A stretch of 16,024 nt of DNA, taken from NCBI GenBank assembly GCA_016188575.1, contig JACPHN010000002.1, positions 23,784-39,807 of the forward strand, read 5' to 3'. Made by a program: the position numbers and the translations under genes. Source of the stretch: Candidatus Schekmanbacteria bacterium. Lineage in GTDB: Bacteria; CSSED10-310; JACPHN01. The notes under the pieces are model-generated. The model ran no database searches and was not told the DNA's origin. It was given only the letters and a program-made list of their open reading frames with translations. Positions 14,201 to 16,024 of this stretch are shown here, piece after piece (the first letter of the stretch is position 1; every line of letters starts with the position of its first letter).

Positions 14201-15669
14201 CGCGCGAACTTGGCCTTGCGCGCCGGCAGGCATCAGCGCAGCGTGGAGGAGCTTCTCAAGGGCCTGCAAGCGCTGCGGCAGCGCATGCCGAGCGACGCGG
14301 CGGGACTGGTGCTGACCATCGCGGCGCTGTGGGTCACGCGACTCGTGCCGTTTGCCTATTACCGGTTCAGGAACCGTCGCTGGGGAGGGCGGGGCGCGGG
14401 CGCGGCCGCCCGCCGGGCCGGCCAGGAGCGGGCAGAAGCGCTGTATGAGCTCTACGAAGAGCTCAGCCAGAACTACCTGTTCGTGCTCATGCGGAATCAT
14501 CGCCTCTTCTTCGGCCTCGCGGTATTGCGCAAATCCTATCTCGCGGAGCGACTGGGGCAGCCGGAGCCGTTGATGAAGACCTACGGATCGCTGGCGCTCG
14601 CCTTCACCATCTTCTCGCGACCGCGGCTGGGAGCGGCGATGCGCTATCTCGACCGCGCCGCCCGGCTGGCGCAGCGCCTGGCAAGACCGCTCGACGAAGC
14701 GAGAACGCGACTGCAGGCCGCGTTCGCATATCTGCTCGTGAGCGACTTCACGGCGAGCCTGCAGGCCAGCGGGGAGGCTCACGAGGCGTTTGTCGCCCAC
14801 GGCGACGTGTACTGGTCGCTGCTGGCCGTGTGGTCAAAGGGCCAGGCGCTGTACTTTCTCGGCGAGCTCGACAGCGCCGAGGCGACCATCCGGTCCCTGA
14901 TCGGTCAATCCGAGCGCGCCGGCGATCGCAGCCGAACATCGCTCGGGCTGGGGTCACTGGCCTTGATCCACGGTGCCCGCGGGGATCACGACAGGGCGAG
15001 CGCCTGCGTGCGCGAGGCCCGCCGGCAGGGCGAGGAATACACGCAGTGGGGGCTCGAACCGATCTTGCGGCGCGCTCATGCGCGCAGCCTCGCCGCCGGG
15101 GGCCGGCTCGAGGAGGCAATCGCGGTGCTTCGCGACGCGGTGGAGGGGTTTCCGCCGATCGTCGTGGGCGCCTTCATGGCAGGCCTCATTCGCGCCGACC
15201 TCGCCGACTTGCTGCTCGCGACGCTGCGCCCCGAGGCCGCTCCGCCGTGGCTCCGGGCCGCGGGCGCCGCGCCTCGCCGCTTCTCGACGACCGCCGGGAG
15301 TGACCGCGGAGAGCGCCGAAGACGCGCGGAAGGCGGCACGCCGTTTGACGAGATCGAGCTGTACCGGATCCTGGTGGAAATGAAGCACTTCGGCAAGGCG
15401 GTGCCGCTGGTTGCCGGCCTGGGCTGGCGGCTGCGGGCGCGCGACCTGGCGGCGCGAGACCGCTTTCGCGCCGCGCGGAGGGCGTTTGAAAAGGCCAGTG
15501 GGCTGATCAAGCGGCCTGGACGGACGTGGAGCACGCGGAGCTCCTGCTGCGCATCGGCGGAAGTGAAGCTGCCGCGGCGAAGTTGCTGCTCGACGGCGAG
15601 GCCGTTTTTCGCCGACTCCGCGTGCGCGCGGGTCTCGATGCCGCATACGAGCTCCTCGGGCGGGTGTGA
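11270..15669 (+). CDS. Ser/Thr protein kinase fused to AAA-type ATPase and TPR-like regulator, with apparent frameshift near the 3' end
   Basis: One frame runs open from ATG 11270. The kinase domain (about 17-285) has glycine loop GEGGMG, Lys49, Glu65, HRDLKPAN (145-152), DFG (165-167) and GTPAYMSPEQ (186-195). After an Ala-rich linker comes a large STAND/AAA-type ATPase with Walker A GEAGCGKT (399-406) and Walker B LVLDDLQWAD (523-532). A low-complexity insertion of about 80 residues (548-627) follows, then the ATPase resumes at ALAVAGAFRTDS. The rest is a long helical, TPR-like region. Such proteins are multidomain signal sensors in Myxococcota-like bacteria. At about 15506-15510 the homologous-looking sequence jumps to the frame that reads QAAWTDVEHAELLLRIGG and stops at TGA 15667-15669, which implies one missing base. 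Without correction the frame stays open to the window end. ATG 11270 is preferred over GTG 11258 or GTG 11297, but no start has a well-placed ribosome binding site. Confidence 0.85.
12912..13150 (+). repeat. In-frame low-complexity insertion in the ATPase domain carrying a REP-like palindrome
   Basis: About 240 bases (80 codons) separate the strand-helix after Walker B from the AFRTDS motif that normally follows soon after in this ATPase family. The inserted part encodes Gly/Ala/Pro/Ser-rich sequence. Near its end it carries CCGTCCC (13079-13085) and GGGACGG (13101-13107), a seven-base stem with CCCG/CGGG inside. This resembles the C/G-run palindromes scattered in intergenic DNA of many GC-rich proteobacteria. 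Its length keeps the reading frame. The borders are estimates. Confidence 0.55.
15506..15511 (+). other. Frameshift site near the 3' end of the kinase gene
   Basis: Codons up to CTG (15503-15505) are in the kinase frame. From CAA (15508-15510) the family-like helical sequence continues in the next frame and ends with TGA at 15667-15669. Only two bases, AT, lie between, so one base appears missing. No X XXY YYZ slippery heptamer is present, which argues against programmed -1 frameshifting and for a real mutation or a sequencing/assembly error. Confidence 0.7.
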
Positions 15670-15763
15670 GCACGGTCGCGGCGGGGCGCGGTCGCCGCGG
15701 AGCGCGGGGTGGCACCCCTGCGCATGGCCAACCGGCGCCCCTGGCGCCTGGTGCCGCGATCCG
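15670..15763. terminator. Convergent gap with two GC-rich dyads, possible bidirectional terminator
   Basis: Between the corrected kinase stop and the Uma2-like stop, 94 bases hold GGGGT-GGC-ACCCC flanked by GCGC arms (15702-15723, one unpaired base). They also hold GGCGCC repeated after three bases (15734-15748). The structures could stop transcription from both sides. Neither is followed by a U tract, so an intrinsic terminator is not demonstrated. Confidence 0.3.
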
Positions 15764-16024
15764 CTACTCGCGGTCGGACTGCAGGAGATCCAGGCGGCGC
15801 CGCAGCTCCTCGATCACGCGATCGCGCTCGGCAAGCTCGGCGTCCTTGTCGCGCAGCTCGGCGTCCTTGCCGCGCAGCTCGGCGTCCTTGTCGGCGAGCG
15901 CTTCCAGCAGCTCAGTTCCTGCCGCCAGCAGCTCTTTCCCTCGAAACATGCGCAAGTAGCCATCCCACAGACCCAGCTCCACTCCGAGCTCCGCGCTTCG
16001 CAGCCTGCCGGTCCCGAGACGCTC
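15764..16024 (-). CDS. C-terminal part of a probable Uma2-family protein, cut by window end
   Basis: The last 86 residues of a minus-strand gene are present; the start lies beyond 16024. The reading frame stays open to the edge (ERLGTGRLRSAELGVELGLW at the start of what is visible). The pattern of a short strand 'SAELGVELGLWDGYLRMFRGKE' type, split here as SAELGVELGLW then DGYLRMFRGKEL, followed by a charged coiled coil, is typical of the tail of Uma2 (DUF820) proteins. These have a PD-(D/E)XK nuclease-like fold of uncertain function and are often multicopy. The tail has heptad-like repeats of KDAELR(G/D), then ERDRVIEELRRRLDLL. The catalytic core is outside the window, so the family call rests on the tail only. 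Confidence 0.55.
   Translation of the reverse strand, partial: ERLGTGRLRSAELGVELGLWDGYLRMFRGKELLAAGTELLEALADKDAELRGKDAELRDKDAELAERDRVIEELRRRLDLLQSDRE
15836..15898. repeat. Three 21-bp tandem repeats in the Uma2-like coiled coil
   Basis: Three adjacent units of 21 bases (15836-15856, 15857-15877, 15878-15898) differ at only a few positions. Each encodes seven residues of the DKDAELR type on the minus strand, so unit number can change without loss of frame. This is a protein-coding minisatellite extending a coiled coil by one heptad per unit. Confidence 0.85.

Noticed and set aside
13076-14800. 574-codon minus-strand open frame across the kinase gene's TPR region
   Set aside because: It is antisense to a frame with clear kinase, Walker and helical-repeat content, and its product is Arg/Gln/His-rich without motifs; a GC-rich antisense shadow.
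15506-15513. Programmed -1 ribosomal frameshifting
   Set aside because: No slippery heptamer is present at the frame change and no clear downstream stimulatory structure was found; a mutation or sequencing error is simpler.
15512-16024. Continuation of the kinase frame through the window end
   Set aside because: After 15510 this frame encodes Cys/Ser/Arg-rich sequence and then runs antisense to the Uma2-like gene, while the neighbouring frame gives family-like sequence and a proper stop.
1-16024. CRISPR arrays, tRNA or rRNA genes, insertion sequences
   Set aside because: No evenly spaced direct repeats with unique spacers, no tRNA-like cloverleaf, no rRNA sequence and no transposase were seen.

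Overview
The window is a GC-rich bacterial chromosome segment with mixed strand orientation. Third codon positions are strongly G/C. Gene content fits a complex Gram-negative-type bacterium such as Myxococcota, Binatota or another delta-type lineage. The pointers are a lipoylated two-subunit-E1 2-oxoacid dehydrogenase operon, a B12-type radical SAM protein with a type II secretion/pilus-like pseudo-ATPase, and a giant Ser/Thr kinase-ATPase-TPR regulator. The exact phylum cannot be fixed from this sequence alone.

Left third, minus strand (4781 down to 1): a compact operon for a pyruvate or branched-chain 2-oxoacid dehydrogenase complex. The order of transcription is a LipM/LplA-like lipoyl-protein ligase or octanoyltransferase, E1-alpha, E1-beta, E2 acyltransferase, and E3 dihydrolipoyl dehydrogenase, which is cut by the window start. 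Junctions overlap or lie 2-18 bases apart, so the complex and the enzyme that attaches its cofactor appear to be made together. Upstream, after a 142-base gap holding two hairpins, lies a minus-strand, membrane-anchored SGNH/GDSL-type hydrolase (4924-6066).

Middle, plus strand (6135-7988): a two-gene unit. The first gene is queF (preQ0 reductase, queuosine pathway). The second is a 482-residue protein joining a DprA/Smf-like SLOG Rossmann domain to an unrecognised C-terminal domain. This is the most novel-looking gene of the window and could be a nucleotide-sensing or conflict-related protein, but that role is inference.

Minus strand (11091 down to 8007): a two-gene unit with a near-consensus sigma-70 promoter. 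It encodes an MshEN-type (potential cyclic-di-GMP-binding) protein whose GspE/PilB ATPase core has lost its Walker A and B motifs, followed by a B12-binding-type radical SAM protein.

Right third, plus strand (11270-15669), divergently transcribed: a protein of about 1,465 residues with a Ser/Thr kinase, an AAA-type ATPase and a TPR-like tail. It carries an in-frame insertion containing a REP-like palindrome inside the ATPase domain. Near the 3' end, about position 15506-15510, an apparent one-base deletion moves the true tail into another frame, so the unshifted frame stays open to the window end. The window closes with the minus-strand C-terminal end of a Uma2-like protein ending in a short heptad-repeat coiled coil encoded by 21-bp tandem repeats.
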